Assembly: GCA_036259835.1 (NCBI GenBank)
Contig: DATABA010000011.1
Coordinates: forward strand, 1 to 63,531
Direction: 5' to 3'
DNA length: 63,531 bases
Source: JALYGK01 sp036259835
GTDB taxonomy: Bacteria; Actinomycetota; UBA4738
Part shown: positions 1 to 8,395 of the stretch, piece after piece
Layout: every line of letters begins with the position of its first letter
How positions within the stretch are numbered: the stretch's first letter is position 1
The notes under the pieces: generated by a model
Told to the model about the DNA's origin: nothing
Database searches by the model: none
What the model saw: the letters and a program-made list of their open reading frames with translations, nothing else
Position numbers and translations under genes: made by a program

Positions 1-1
1 G

Positions 2-193
2 CCAAGCAGCTGCTCGAGCCGGTGGAGCCTTCATGCTGCGGCGGCGCACGAGATCGGCCACGCGTTCGGCCTGAACCACGTGTCCGAGGCGGATCACGGT
101 TCGCTCACCATGAGCCCCAGGATCAACGCCTGCCAGGCCGCTGAGGTCACCCTCGGTCTGGGCGACCTGAAGGGCCTCGAGGCCCTGTACTGA
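2..193 (+). CDS. Matrixin-like zinc metalloprotease, C-terminal part (5' truncated by window edge)
   Basis: Only the last 63 residues are visible, ending at TGA 191-193; the start lies outside the window. The fragment contains the zinc-binding motif HEIGHAFGLNH of metzincin/matrixin proteases (HExxHxxGxxH), followed by a Met-turn-like SLTMSP and the ending LGLGDLKGLEALY. The same arrangement recurs in the next gene (523-1437), so the two are tandem paralogues. By family knowledge the three His ligate zinc and the Glu is the general base. It is presumably secreted like its paralogue, which is inferred because the N-terminus is missing. Confidence 0.85.
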   Translation, partial: PSSCSSRWSLHAAAAHEIGHAFGLNHVSEADHGSLTMSPRINACQAAEVTLGLGDLKGLEALY

Positions 194-522
194 GTCCCGA
201 ATCCCCTAGCTAGGCCTCGCGTTCTCTCTCTCCACCCCGGGATCACAACCCTCGGATTTCTCAAGGCTGCATTCCGCACTTGAGCCGATGTGGCGCGTCC
301 TCTCTTCTTCGGACCGTTACGGAAATCGCGGCTGGCCTTTTTGCCTAGCCCGAGAAAAGCACGAATCCACTGCGGCGGATACGCGAATCGGACCTTCGGC
401 TCCAACTCGCCGTCACGGGTAAAGGGGCCATTCGCGGGTTTGTCGATAACCCACTCAGAGACAACAGCCCACGCCTAGGCCATGGCACCAGAGCCGCCGG
501 CCTACCGACGAAGGGGACGCCC
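194..522. other. Intergenic region with possible structured leader before the second matrixin gene
   Basis: No convincing gene is seen in these 329 bases. The 3' part (about 410-515) can fold: CGTC-ACG-GGTA near 411-421 can pair with TACC-GACG near 504-511, enclosing a hairpin GGGTT...AACCC around 437-453 and a GC-rich 3' segment. The order of elements recalls class I c-di-GMP (GEMM) riboswitches, but several consensus positions do not match. It may simply be the 5' UTR and promoter of the metalloprotease. The start of that gene has GGGGA upstream of ATG 523. Confidence 0.25.
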
Positions 523-1437
523 ATGTTGAGAGTCGTTCGTATCGCCACCCTGGTCCTTCTCGCAGTGATTGTTTCTCGCGGACTTGCGCCGCAGTCTTCA
601 CAGCCTTCTCAGGCCGTGCCCAGTTTCGCCGAGGATGGAAGCTCCAGGGCGGCCGACCTTCGACCCGGCATGGACTTCACCGAGAACGGACTCACCCTCC
701 GCGTCCCACCGCGTGGCGAAAGCGTGGCCGCCGAGGCGATTGATGGAAAGGGCAAGGCAGTCGAGCTCGCGCTCGAGACCCAGGACGACGGGTCCGTGAT
801 CGTCCACCGCGGCGAGCAGGCGGAGCGCGTCGCGATCGTCGGCGGAACATCCGGCGCCTGCGGCGACGGCGCGTACACCCTCGCCGGCACGCGATGGGCG
901 TCGACATACAAGTTCTACGTGAGCTCCTCGAACCTGCCGAGCAACCTCTCGTTCAGCGGCGCAGAAGCAGCGTTCAAGAAGGCCGTTTTTAACATCGTCA
1001 ACGCGTACAACGACTGTGGCCGTGGGGACGCGGTTGCCGCGAGCGCGACCTACGTGGGCAAGACGTCCTCCTCGCCGGAGATAAGCGACCGGGCCGCCTG
1101 CCAATCGCGTGACGGAAGGAACGAGCTCGGGTTCAAGCGGCTCCCCTCGAACTACCTGGCCTACTCCTGCCGCTGGTGGGGCGGAGGCTACTATGTGGAG
1201 GGCGACACCGCGTACAACACCTACTACAAGTGGTACTCGTCGAAGCCGTCCAGTTGCTCCTGGCGGTGGAGCATCACGAACGTCGCCACCCACGAGCTCG
1301 GACACACTTTCGGCCTCTCGCACGTGTCCGAATCGTCCCACCCGAAGCTCACCATGAGCCCAACGATCTACCCGTGCACGAATAGCGATGCCACGCTGGG
1401 GCTCGGTGACCTGCGTGGCCTGGAATCCCTCTACTGA
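523..1437 (+). CDS. Secreted matrixin-like zinc metalloprotease
   Basis: A 304-residue protein with an N-terminal signal peptide or anchor (MLRVVRIATLVLLAVIVSRG, then a Ser/Gln-rich stretch). Residues about 100-304 form the predicted catalytic domain, with HELGHTFGLSH at 257-267 (three zinc His and catalytic Glu258) and a downstream Met-turn-like LTMSP. Ten Cys, mostly in the catalytic half, suggest disulfides in an extracellular protein. The C-terminus LGLGDLRGLESLY is nearly identical to that of the truncated gene upstream, so a recent tandem duplication is likely. Substrate unknown. The fold assignment rests on the metzincin motif and is firm; a function beyond peptidase is not visible. 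Confidence 0.85.
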   Translation: MLRVVRIATLVLLAVIVSRGLAPQSSQPSQAVPSFAEDGSSRAADLRPGMDFTENGLTLRVPPRGESVAAEAIDGKGKAVELALETQDDGSVIVHRGEQAERVAIVGGTSGACGDGAYTLAGTRWASTYKFYVSSSNLPSNLSFSGAEAAFKKAVFNIVNAYNDCGRGDAVAASATYVGKTSSSPEISDRAACQSRDGRNELGFKRLPSNYLAYSCRWWGGGYYVEGDTAYNTYYKWYSSKPSSCSWRWSITNVATHELGHTFGLSHVSESSHPKLTMSPTIYPCTNSDATLGLGDLRGLESLY

Positions 1438-1446
1438 CTGAGCTGA

Positions 1447-2619
1447 CTAGCGGTTGCAGGGGCCGGTCGACACTCGTTGCGTCCGGCCCTGTGCCGCTTC
1501 AACCAGCGGAATGACCTCTGGTGACGTCACCGCGTAGCCGATCCGCGGATCGGTGGTCGAAGCCGCCATCACGACACCGGCCACGTCGCCATTCGTGAGG
1601 ACGAACGGGCCTCCGGAGTTCCCCGGCCGGACCACCGTCTGAAGCTCGTACACGTTTCGTCGGACTGTGGACTCCCCGTAGATATCTTTTCCAATCGCGT
1701 CCAGCTCCCGCCGGACCGCCGCCGGTTGGAACTCGAGCCCTCCTCCCCCGGGGTACCCAAGGACCGCACCCGCCGCACCTCGAGATTCGTTGGAATCCGT
1801 CAGCGCAAGAGGTGGAGCAAGATTCGTGCCGATCCGAAGGACGGCAATGTCGAGTTTCGGATCGAACAGAACCGGTGTCGCCGGCTGGGAACCGCCGTTG
1901 TGCTGTTGTACCTGCGGCGAGGTGACTCCGGCAATCACGTGGGCGTTCGTGACGACGTAGTTGGATGCAGCCACGAACCCGCTTCCCTCCTGGATGACGT
2001 CGCATGCCTCTCCCAAGATCCGGACCGTGCTGTCCATGGCCTGATCGGCCGCGGCGGCGGCCTGTCCCCTTGACGGCCCCTTCACCGGTCCCGCTGGGGC
2101 CGGTGGCAGACCCTCGAACACCTCGGGGAAGTCGAATCGGTTCAGGAACTTCCGGACGCCCGAGATGAGCGACGGTGGCCGGGGAAGGGCATGGTCCAGC
2201 GTCCGAACGACTTGTGACCCTCGTATTTGCCTCGCGAGGCCCGGAACCGGGCCGTTCGCCAGATTCACGCCGAGGAACCACACGGTCAGCAGCACCGCGG
2301 CTACGGCGACGATGGACCCGATGGCCGAATCGAACGCGCGAAAGGAACTTCGTCTTGCGATGGCCCAGAACCGGGAGCCGATGAACCATCCCAGGCCGTC
2401 TCCGATCGCGGCCAGCACCAGCAGCGTGGACAACGCGACCATGGCTTGGGCGAACGAGGAGTCCACCAGGTCCGCCAGAACGGGCGCGAGGAGCGCTCCG
2501 GCCAGCAATCCGCCGATGAGGCCGGCGTACGCGGTCAACTGAAGCGCCGCCCCTCTTCTGAACCCGTTGACGCCGGCCAGAATGGCGAAGAGAAGGATGA
2601 AGAGATCCAGCAGGTTCAC
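1447..2619 (-). CDS. MarP-like membrane-anchored trypsin-fold serine protease (CvpA-type N-terminus)
   Basis: This 390-residue protein has two parts. Residues 1-120 hold about four hydrophobic segments resembling the CvpA/colicin V production domain. Residues about 190-385 form a chymotrypsin-like domain with His227 in TNAHVIAG, Asp257 in KLDIAVL and Ser335 in RPGNSGGP. This architecture is that of mycobacterial MarP (Rv3671c), a periplasmic protease needed for acid and oxidative stress resistance. The protease domain should lie outside the membrane. Two extracellular Cys (206 and 388) could form the regulatory disulfide known in MarP; that is inference. It is divergent from the phosphoesterase at 2658 with under 40 bp between the starts. 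Confidence 0.88.
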   Translation of the reverse strand: MNLLDLFILLFAILAGVNGFRRGAALQLTAYAGLIGGLLAGALLAPVLADLVDSSFAQAMVALSTLLVLAAIGDGLGWFIGSRFWAIARRSSFRAFDSAIGSIVAVAAVLLTVWFLGVNLANGPVPGLARQIRGSQVVRTLDHALPRPPSLISGVRKFLNRFDFPEVFEGLPPAPAGPVKGPSRGQAAAAADQAMDSTVRILGEACDVIQEGSGFVAASNYVVTNAHVIAGVTSPQVQQHNGGSQPATPVLFDPKLDIAVLRIGTNLAPPLALTDSNESRGAAGAVLGYPGGGGLEFQPAAVRRELDAIGKDIYGESTVRRNVYELQTVVRPGNSGGPFVLTNGDVAGVVMAASTTDPRIGYAVTSPEVIPLVEAAQGRTQRVSTGPCNR

Positions 2620-2657
2620 GCCCGTATGGTGACAGAACGCGGAGGTAGACTGGCTTG

Positions 2658-3458
2658 ATGGTCACGATCGCGCAGATCTCGGACCTGCACGTCGGTTCCC
2701 CGTACTTCGTTCCGAATCTCATGAATCGCGTGATCGTCGAGCTCAATCAGCTCAACCCCGACATCGTCGTGTGCACCGGCGACCTGACGAACGAGGGATA
2801 CCGTCAGGAGTACAAGAACGTCGTCGCGTACCTCGAGCGGATCAAGAGTCGCGTGGTGACCGTGCCGGGCAACCACGATGCCCGGAACGTCGGGTACCTC
2901 CATTTCGAGGAGCTGATCGGCCCGCGTCACTGGTCCACGGACGTCCAGGGTGTCCGAATCGTCGGCGCCGATTCGAGCGAGCCCGACCTCAACGAAGGTC
3001 AGATCGGCCGTGAGCGGTACGTCTGGATCAAGGAGCAGTTCGATGTTCCGGCCCCCCTCAAGATGTTCGCGATCCATCACCATCTCTTGCCCGTTCCAGG
3101 AACCGGACGGGAACGAAGCATTGTCAGCGACGCGGGGGATCTGTTGGAAGTTCTGATTGAAGCGGGCGTCAACATCGTCCTCACGGGGCACAAGCACGTG
3201 CCGTACGTGTGGCGTCTGGAGAACATCTACGTCGCGAACGCCGGGACCGCGTCGTCGCTCCGACTGCGGGGCCATACCCGGCCGTGCTACAACGTGGTCG
3301 AAGTCGACGGCGACGAGGTGAAGATCTTTCGCACGTTCCCCTTCGGTGGCCAGACCATGCTGGCGCACTTCTCACTGTCCACGGGCACGCAGTACTACCG
3401 GGAGCTCGAGGAGCTGGTCCAGGAACCGCGCTCGGACGTCGCCGTCGCCTCAGAATAG
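2658..3458 (+). CDS. Calcineurin-like metallophosphoesterase (CpdA-like)
   Basis: About 266 residues carrying the five metallophosphoesterase signature blocks: DLHVGS, GDLTNEG, GNHD, HHHLLP and GHKHVP, which supply the ligands of a dinuclear metal centre. The family includes 3',5'-cAMP phosphodiesterase CpdA and many phosphoesterases of unknown substrate. The start is ambiguous between TTG 2655 and ATG 2658; GGAGG at 2641-2645 lies 9 and 12 nt away respectively. It is the first gene of a rightward run into the cyclic diphosphoglycerate genes. The neighbourhood makes a phosphate-ester substrate of that pathway thinkable, but nothing in the sequence shows it. Confidence 0.85.
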   Translation: MVTIAQISDLHVGSPYFVPNLMNRVIVELNQLNPDIVVCTGDLTNEGYRQEYKNVVAYLERIKSRVVTVPGNHDARNVGYLHFEELIGPRHWSTDVQGVRIVGADSSEPDLNEGQIGRERYVWIKEQFDVPAPLKMFAIHHHLLPVPGTGRERSIVSDAGDLLEVLIEAGVNIVLTGHKHVPYVWRLENIYVANAGTASSLRLRGHTRPCYNVVEVDGDEVKIFRTFPFGGQTMLAHFSLSTGTQYYRELEELVQEPRSDVAVASE

Positions 3459-3510
3459 GACCGCGAGACCCCGGCGGGCGACGTCCTTCCCACGACATGT
3501 ACTGCACATC

Positions 3511-4866
3511 GTGAACGTCATTGCCCTGGTGGACGGTGAGCATCACCCGCCGGTAACCCGCTGGGGGCTCGAAAAAGCCGCCGATTCGGGGTTCACGGTT
3601 ATGTCGGCGCTCGTCATCGGAGGGACCGAAAAACTGCCCGTTGGCGGGGAGTTGGAACTCGGGAACGTCGAGGTTATCCGAGGGGAAGACGATCCGGCCG
3701 CTGCGCTGCGTGATGCGATCGCGTCGTTTCGACCCGAGGGTGTCCTCGACCTCTCGGACGAGCCCGTGGCGGGGTACGAGCGACGTATGGAGCTCGTGGC
3801 GGTCGCACTTGCGGCCGGCCTCTCGTACATAGGGGCGGATTTCCGCTTCGATCCCCCGGTAACCGCAAAGCCCTTGCCGACACCTTCGCTGGCCGTTATC
3901 GGGACCGGAAAGCGAGTCGGTAAGACGGCAGTCGCCGGCCATCTGGCGCGTCTGTGCGCTGCCCGAGGCGACCGTCCGGTCATCGTGGCGATGGGCCGGG
4001 GCGGCCCTCTGGAGCCGGTCGCAGCCGGTCCTTCGGACGCCGAGCTGTCGGCGCTGCTTGCCCGAGTCGAGGCCGGGCAACACGCCGCCTCCGATTTCCT
4101 GGAGGATGCGTTGACGGCGGGAGTGACCACGGTTGGGGCCCGCCGCTGTGGCGGGGGACTTGCCGGGAAGCCGTTCGCGACGAATGTCGAGGAGGCGGCC
4201 GCTGTGGCGGCTTCGCTGGACGCCGGTCTGGTCATCCTGGAAGGGAGCGGCGCCTCCGTGCCGACCGTTCCGTGGGACGCCGGAATCCTCGTGATGCCGG
4301 CATCGCTCCCGATGGAGCACCTGAGGGGTTACTTCGGACCTTTTCGACTATTGCTTTCGGACCTCGCGGTTATTATGATGGAACACGGTCCTCATTCGGG
4401 GCCGGACAACCTTTCCACTCTCTATCCCGAGGTTCGCCGCCTGCATGCAGACATCCGGGTGGTTGCCGCGGAGCTTCTTCCGGTGCCGATGGCGGACGTG
4501 AGGGGCAAGGATGCGTTGTTCACCACCACGGCACAACCTCAGCTGGCGGATCGGCAAGCGGCTCGCCTCGAGCAATCGGCAGGATGCCGAATCGTCATGA
4601 CGTCGCCCCACCTTGGCCATCGCGAAAGGTTGGAACAAGAGATGAAGAGCGCTCCTCCGTTCGACGTGCTTCTCACGGAGCTCAAGGGAGCCGCGGTGGA
4701 TGTGGCGGCTCGCCAAGCGCTGGAGCGCGGTGCCGAGGTCGTGTTCGTAGACAACCGCCCGAAAACGGTGGAAGGCGACGGCGAGATCGACGACCTCCTC
4801 CTGGACGCGGCTTCGCTCGCTCGAGCCCGGGCGAGTGAACGGTTGAGTGCAAGGGGGAAGCCGTGA
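3511..4866 (+). CDS. cpgS: Cyclic 2,3-diphosphoglycerate synthetase
   Basis: A 451-residue protein matching cyclic 2,3-diphosphoglycerate synthetase (cDPGS), which closes 2,3-diphosphoglycerate to the cyclic anhydride using ATP. The opening VNVIALVDGEHHPPV and the P-loop GTGKRVGKTA at residues 131-140 are characteristic; length is close to the Methanothermus enzyme (about 460). GTG 3511 was chosen because the conserved N-terminus starts there; upstream in-frame codons give an unconserved Arg-rich extension inside the preceding gene region. The stop overlaps the next start as GTGA, so translation is coupled to 2-phosphoglycerate kinase, the preceding enzyme of the same pathway. Well known in thermophilic methanogens, unusual in a presumably soil or sediment actinobacterium. 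Confidence 0.85.
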   Translation: MNVIALVDGEHHPPVTRWGLEKAADSGFTVMSALVIGGTEKLPVGGELELGNVEVIRGEDDPAAALRDAIASFRPEGVLDLSDEPVAGYERRMELVAVALAAGLSYIGADFRFDPPVTAKPLPTPSLAVIGTGKRVGKTAVAGHLARLCAARGDRPVIVAMGRGGPLEPVAAGPSDAELSALLARVEAGQHAASDFLEDALTAGVTTVGARRCGGGLAGKPFATNVEEAAAVAASLDAGLVILEGSGASVPTVPWDAGILVMPASLPMEHLRGYFGPFRLLLSDLAVIMMEHGPHSGPDNLSTLYPEVRRLHADIRVVAAELLPVPMADVRGKDALFTTTAQPQLADRQAARLEQSAGCRIVMTSPHLGHRERLEQEMKSAPPFDVLLTELKGAAVDVAARQALERGAEVVFVDNRPKTVEGDGEIDDLLLDAASLARARASERLSARGKP

Positions 4867-5837
4867 CCGACGGCAGGGTCATCGTCATCTCGGGCGACAA
4901 GCCCGGGCTCCCATATTCCAAGGGGCTGCGGGCGTCGGAGCTCATGGTGACCGGTCTTTCCCCCCTTCGCGCCTACCAGGTGGCCGAACAGGTCGAGGAG
5001 CGACTTCGCGGGCGGAAGGTGAGCAGCGTGACGCTCGACGAGCTGGACGACATGACGGTGGCCGTCTTGGCCGACGTCGCCGGCGAGCGCTACGCCAGCA
5101 GATTCGTCAACTGGCACACGCTCTCCACGCTGAACGTTCCGATCGTGGTGCTGATCGGAGGGGCCACTGGCGTGGGAAAGTCGACCATCGCCACGCAGCT
5201 TGCGGTCCGGCTGGGGATCGTTCGCGTGGTGGCCACCGACGCCGTCAGGGAAGTCATGAGAGCGCTGTTCACCAGTGAATTGATGCCGACTCTCTACACT
5301 TCTTCCTTCGACGCCGATTCGGCGTTGCGGGAACCGCCTCCTCGGCCAGCCGACCGCGTCATCGTGGGATTCAGGGAACAAACAGCCGCCGTGGCTGTTG
5401 GAATCAGAGCACTCGTGGAGCGAGCAGCCGTCGAGGGAACCAGCATCGTGATCGAGGGGGCTCACGTCGTACCCGGGTTCGTGGATCTCGGACCGTTTCA
5501 GGACCGAGTGCTCCCCGTCCCAGTGGTGATCACCGTGGACGACGAAGAGGTTCACCGGAGCCACTTCGTCGCACGGGCCGCAGATTCGTCCTCGCGCCAC
5601 TACGAGAGATATCAGAGAGGTTTCCGGAACATCAGAAAGGTGCAGAAATACATCAAGAGCCAGGCGCTCAGCCACGGCGTCCCGATCATTCCCAACTACA
5701 GCTTGGATCAGGCGATGTCGGGTCTCACCGACCTGGTCGTCGAGAAAGCCACCGACGTGGTCCGTGGGGGCGCCACGACAACGACACCACAGAAGGAAGT
5801 CAGCCCACCGATAGAGATGGAGGCGAGCAATCAATGA
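4863..5837 (+). CDS. pgk2: 2-phosphoglycerate kinase
   Basis: This 324-residue protein phosphorylates 2-phosphoglycerate to 2,3-diphosphoglycerate, the substrate of the upstream cDPG synthetase. The N-terminal 90 residues are an ATP-cone-like regulatory domain (VIVISGDKPGLPYSKG...). A P-loop kinase domain follows, with GGATGVGKS at 99-107 and conserved VVATDAVREVMR and IEGAHVVPG segments. It begins with GTG overlapping the cDPG synthetase stop by 4 bp and ends with ATGA overlapping the transaldolase start, giving a tightly coupled three-gene unit. Together with cpgS it forms the complete two-step route from 2-phosphoglycerate to cyclic 2,3-diphosphoglycerate. Confidence 0.88.
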   Translation: MTDGRVIVISGDKPGLPYSKGLRASELMVTGLSPLRAYQVAEQVEERLRGRKVSSVTLDELDDMTVAVLADVAGERYASRFVNWHTLSTLNVPIVVLIGGATGVGKSTIATQLAVRLGIVRVVATDAVREVMRALFTSELMPTLYTSSFDADSALREPPPRPADRVIVGFREQTAAVAVGIRALVERAAVEGTSIVIEGAHVVPGFVDLGPFQDRVLPVPVVITVDDEEVHRSHFVARAADSSSRHYERYQRGFRNIRKVQKYIKSQALSHGVPIIPNYSLDQAMSGLTDLVVEKATDVVRGGATTTTPQKEVSPPIEMEASNQ

Positions 5838-6499
5838 AGCTGTTTCTGGATACGGCGAACCTGGACGAGATCCGCGAGATCAAGGAATGGGGCGTTCTTT
5901 CGGGATGCACCACCAACCCCTCGCTTCTCGCGAAGGAGAAGAACGACTGGGAGCTCCAGATGAAGGAGGTCGCCAACGAGGTTGACGGCGACGTGTCGCT
6001 GGAGACCACGGAAGAGAAGGCAGACGCGATCTTCGAAGAGGGGATGAAACTCGCCAGCATCGCGCCGAACGTCGTGGTGAAAGTCGCCATGACGGAGGAG
6101 GGCCTGAAGGCCGGAAGGCGGCTGGTTGGAGAGGGTGTCCCGATCAACGTCACGCTGACGTTCTCTCCCGCACAGGCGATCCTCGCGGCAGAGATCGGAG
6201 CAAAGTACGTTTCGCCGTTCCTCGGGCGCCTCGACGACATTGGCGCGGACGGAATGTACGTACTGAAGGAGATCTGCAAGATTTACGACGCTCAGAAGTA
6301 CGATACTCTTGTACTGGCAGCGTCCCTCCGTCACCCAATGCACGTGGTGGAAGCGGCCAAGTATGGAGCGGACGTGGCCACCATGCCGTTCGATGTCTTT
6401 TCACAACTGGTGAAGCACCCGCTGACTGACGCGGGGCTCACAAAATTCCTCAGCGATTGGAAGAAGCTCCAAGAGGAGCTCAAGAAAGAAGGAGCCTGA
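5834..6499 (+). CDS. tal: Transaldolase, small (TalC/fructose-6-phosphate aldolase) type
   Basis: A 221-residue TIM-barrel protein of the short transaldolase family, starting MKLFLDTANLDEI and containing GCTTNPSLL, with the Schiff-base Lys83 in NVVVKVAMT and the phosphate-binding SPFLGRLDD. It transfers dihydroxyacetone units between sugar phosphates in the pentose phosphate pathway, or acts as an aldolase. The family usually shows VKIPMT around the Lys; the Ala in VKVAMT is a small departure. Its ATG overlaps the 2-phosphoglycerate kinase stop, so carbon flux genes are grouped with the cDPG pathway. The rho start follows two bases after the stop. Confidence 0.9.
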   Translation: MKLFLDTANLDEIREIKEWGVLSGCTTNPSLLAKEKNDWELQMKEVANEVDGDVSLETTEEKADAIFEEGMKLASIAPNVVVKVAMTEEGLKAGRRLVGEGVPINVTLTFSPAQAILAAEIGAKYVSPFLGRLDDIGADGMYVLKEICKIYDAQKYDTLVLAASLRHPMHVVEAAKYGADVATMPFDVFSQLVKHPLTDAGLTKFLSDWKKLQEELKKEGA

Positions 6500-6501
6500 C
6501 A

Positions 6502-8145
6502 GTGGATTCCCGAACCCTCGAGAGGTCCGACCTCGAAGGAAAGGTCCTCGCCGAACTCCAACAGATCGCCCAGGCCGTGGGCGTCGAGAACCACCGCATG
6601 AAGAAGAGCGATCTGATCGACGCCATCCTGGCCAAGGCTTCGGAGAACGGGCAGGATGCCGCGGCCGTGACGTCTGCAGGCACCACATCTGTGGGCCGGA
6701 GCGAAGCATCCGGGAATGGACCGGCGGCCGCGGCGACCGGCGGAGGGGACGCAGGCACGGCGACCGCCGACGCGGCGAGTCCCGCAACGGATGCGACCGC
6801 CGGCGGTGAGGGTTCGGTGACGACAGAAGCGGAAGCGCCTCAGGGCGCAGCCGGAAGGCAGGACGGCGGCGGAGCGGCGACCGGGGAGGCACCGGCTCGC
6901 CAGGAGGGGCACGGCCGTGCCGGAGTCATGGAGCGGCCACGGCGGCCGAGTCGTGAGGAGCGGCGGCGCCAGCGGGAGCTTCGCCGGGAGCGCGAACGCG
7001 AAGAACGCGAGCAGGAGCTCGCCGAGGCGCCCACGAGAACGGGAATTCTGGACATCTTGCCGGAGGGGTACGGCTTCCTTCGGACCACCGGATACCTGCC
7101 GGGTCCCGAGGACGTCTACGTGTCGCTTTCGCAGATCAGGCGGTTCGGTCTGCGACGCGGCGACGTGATCGCCGGCCAGGTTCGCTCACCACGGGACAAC
7201 GAGAAGTATCCGGCCCTCCTGCGGATCGAGACGGTGGCGGAGGTGGACCCGGACACGGCGCAACGGCGTCCCAACTTCGACAAGCTGACGCCGCTGTTCC
7301 CCGATGAGCGGTATCGCCTGGAGCATGACCCGAAGCAGATCACCGAGCGGATCATCGACCTGGTCGCTCCGGTCGGAAAGGGCCAGCGCGGCATGGTTGT
7401 GTCACCGCCAAAGGCCGGAAAGACCACCGTCCTCAAGCAGATCGCCGGCGGGATCATCGCCGACGACCCGAACACGCACGTGATGATCCTCTTGGTGGAC
7501 GAACGGCCCGAGGAGGTCACGGACTGGCAGCGAACAGTGGAGGCCGCCGAGGTGGTGTACTCCACGTTCGACAAGCCTGCCGACCAGCACACCCAGGTCA
7601 CCGAGCTGGTGCTCGAGCGCGCCAAGCGCCTGGTCGAGCAGGGCAGGGACGTGGCAATCCTTCTCGACTCGATCACCCGGTTGGCCCGGGCCTACAACCT
7701 GGCCGCACCCGCGTCGGGCCGAATCCTCTCCGGTGGTGTCGACTCCACGGCGCTGTACCCGCCGAAGCGGTTCTTCGGCGCCGCCCGGAACCTGGAAGAG
7801 GGCGGTTCGCTTACCATCATTGCCAGCGCCTTGGTCGAGACTGGGTCCCGAATGGACGAGGTCATCTTCGAGGAGTTCAAGGGGACCGGTAACTGGGAGA
7901 TCAGGCTGGACCGGCAGCTCTCGGAGAAGCGGATCTTCCCGGCTCTCAACATCGAAGCGTCCGGGACCCGAAAGGAGGAGCGCCTGCTCTCCAACGAGGA
8001 GCTCGCCCTGGTGTGGCGTCTTCGCCGCGTCCTCCACGCGTTGGAGCCCGCCGCCTCCCTGGAGCTGCTCATCGACAAGATCCGCGCCACCAAGTCGAAC
8101 GACCAGTTCCTGAAAGAGATCTCCAAGGCGCCGGTCGGCGAGTAG
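6502..8145 (+). CDS. rho: Transcription termination factor Rho, actinobacterial long form
   Basis: About 547 residues. Residues 1-50 form the Rho_N helical domain. A low-complexity Ala/Gly/Thr-rich region and then an Arg/Glu-rich segment (about 55-175) follow, the disordered insertion typical of high-GC Gram-positive Rho. Next come the cold-shock-like RNA-binding domain (ILDILPEGYGFLR...) and the RecA-type hexameric motor with Walker A PPKAGKTT near residue 307, Walker B LLVDERPEEV and the R-loop region GSLTIIASALVETGSRMDE. The GTG start at 6502 with GGAG upstream begins the conserved N-terminus, 2 nt after the transaldolase stop. Rho unwinds RNA and terminates transcription; here it sits upstream of rpmE as in many actinobacteria. 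Confidence 0.96.
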   Translation: MDSRTLERSDLEGKVLAELQQIAQAVGVENHRMKKSDLIDAILAKASENGQDAAAVTSAGTTSVGRSEASGNGPAAAATGGGDAGTATADAASPATDATAGGEGSVTTEAEAPQGAAGRQDGGGAATGEAPARQEGHGRAGVMERPRRPSREERRRQRELRREREREEREQELAEAPTRTGILDILPEGYGFLRTTGYLPGPEDVYVSLSQIRRFGLRRGDVIAGQVRSPRDNEKYPALLRIETVAEVDPDTAQRRPNFDKLTPLFPDERYRLEHDPKQITERIIDLVAPVGKGQRGMVVSPPKAGKTTVLKQIAGGIIADDPNTHVMILLVDERPEEVTDWQRTVEAAEVVYSTFDKPADQHTQVTELVLERAKRLVEQGRDVAILLDSITRLARAYNLAAPASGRILSGGVDSTALYPPKRFFGAARNLEEGGSLTIIASALVETGSRMDEVIFEEFKGTGNWEIRLDRQLSEKRIFPALNIEASGTRKEERLLSNEELALVWRLRRVLHALEPAASLELLIDKIRATKSNDQFLKEISKAPVGE

Positions 8146-8160
8146 GCAGTAGCTGCACGG

Positions 8161-8385
8161 ATGGCCGGCTGGGGAGACGACCCGGTAATGACGGAGCTTC
8201 AGGCCGCGATCTTCGACGGGTGGAGCCCCGTGAAGGTCCGCGAAGAGCGCGATTCGAGCGGCACCAGCTTCGACGTGGTCACCGTGGAAAAGGAAGGCGA
8301 TCAAAAGGAATTTCGGAGCGACCATCTGGCGTTTCACCGATACGTGGAAGGCCTGATGGAGGACTTCGGTCTCTCCTACTCATGA
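8161..8385 (+). CDS. Small hypothetical protein between rho and rpmE
   Basis: A 74-residue acidic protein (or 65 residues if translation begins at ATG 8188, which has the better-placed GGGGAGA upstream). Not recognised. It reads as mixed beta strand and helix with no Cys and no membrane segment, and includes SFDVVTVEKEGDQKEFRSDHLAFHRYVEG. It lies in the same direction between rho and rpmE, 15 bp after rho and 10 bp before rpmE, so it is probably co-transcribed with them. Codon use is like its neighbours, and no longer frame competes. Confidence 0.6.
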   Translation: MAGWGDDPVMTELQAAIFDGWSPVKVREERDSSGTSFDVVTVEKEGDQKEFRSDHLAFHRYVEGLMEDFGLSYS

Positions 8386-8395
8386 AAGGACTGTC

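Noticed and set aside
598..1341. 247-codon antisense frame opposite the matrixin gene
   Set aside because: The forward frame has a signal peptide and zinc motif; the reverse frame shows neither start signal nor recognised domain.
1499..2746. 415-codon frame overlapping the MarP-like gene on the same strand
   Set aside because: It is a shifted frame through the protease gene and crosses into the divergent phosphoesterase; Arg/Gly-rich and without motifs.
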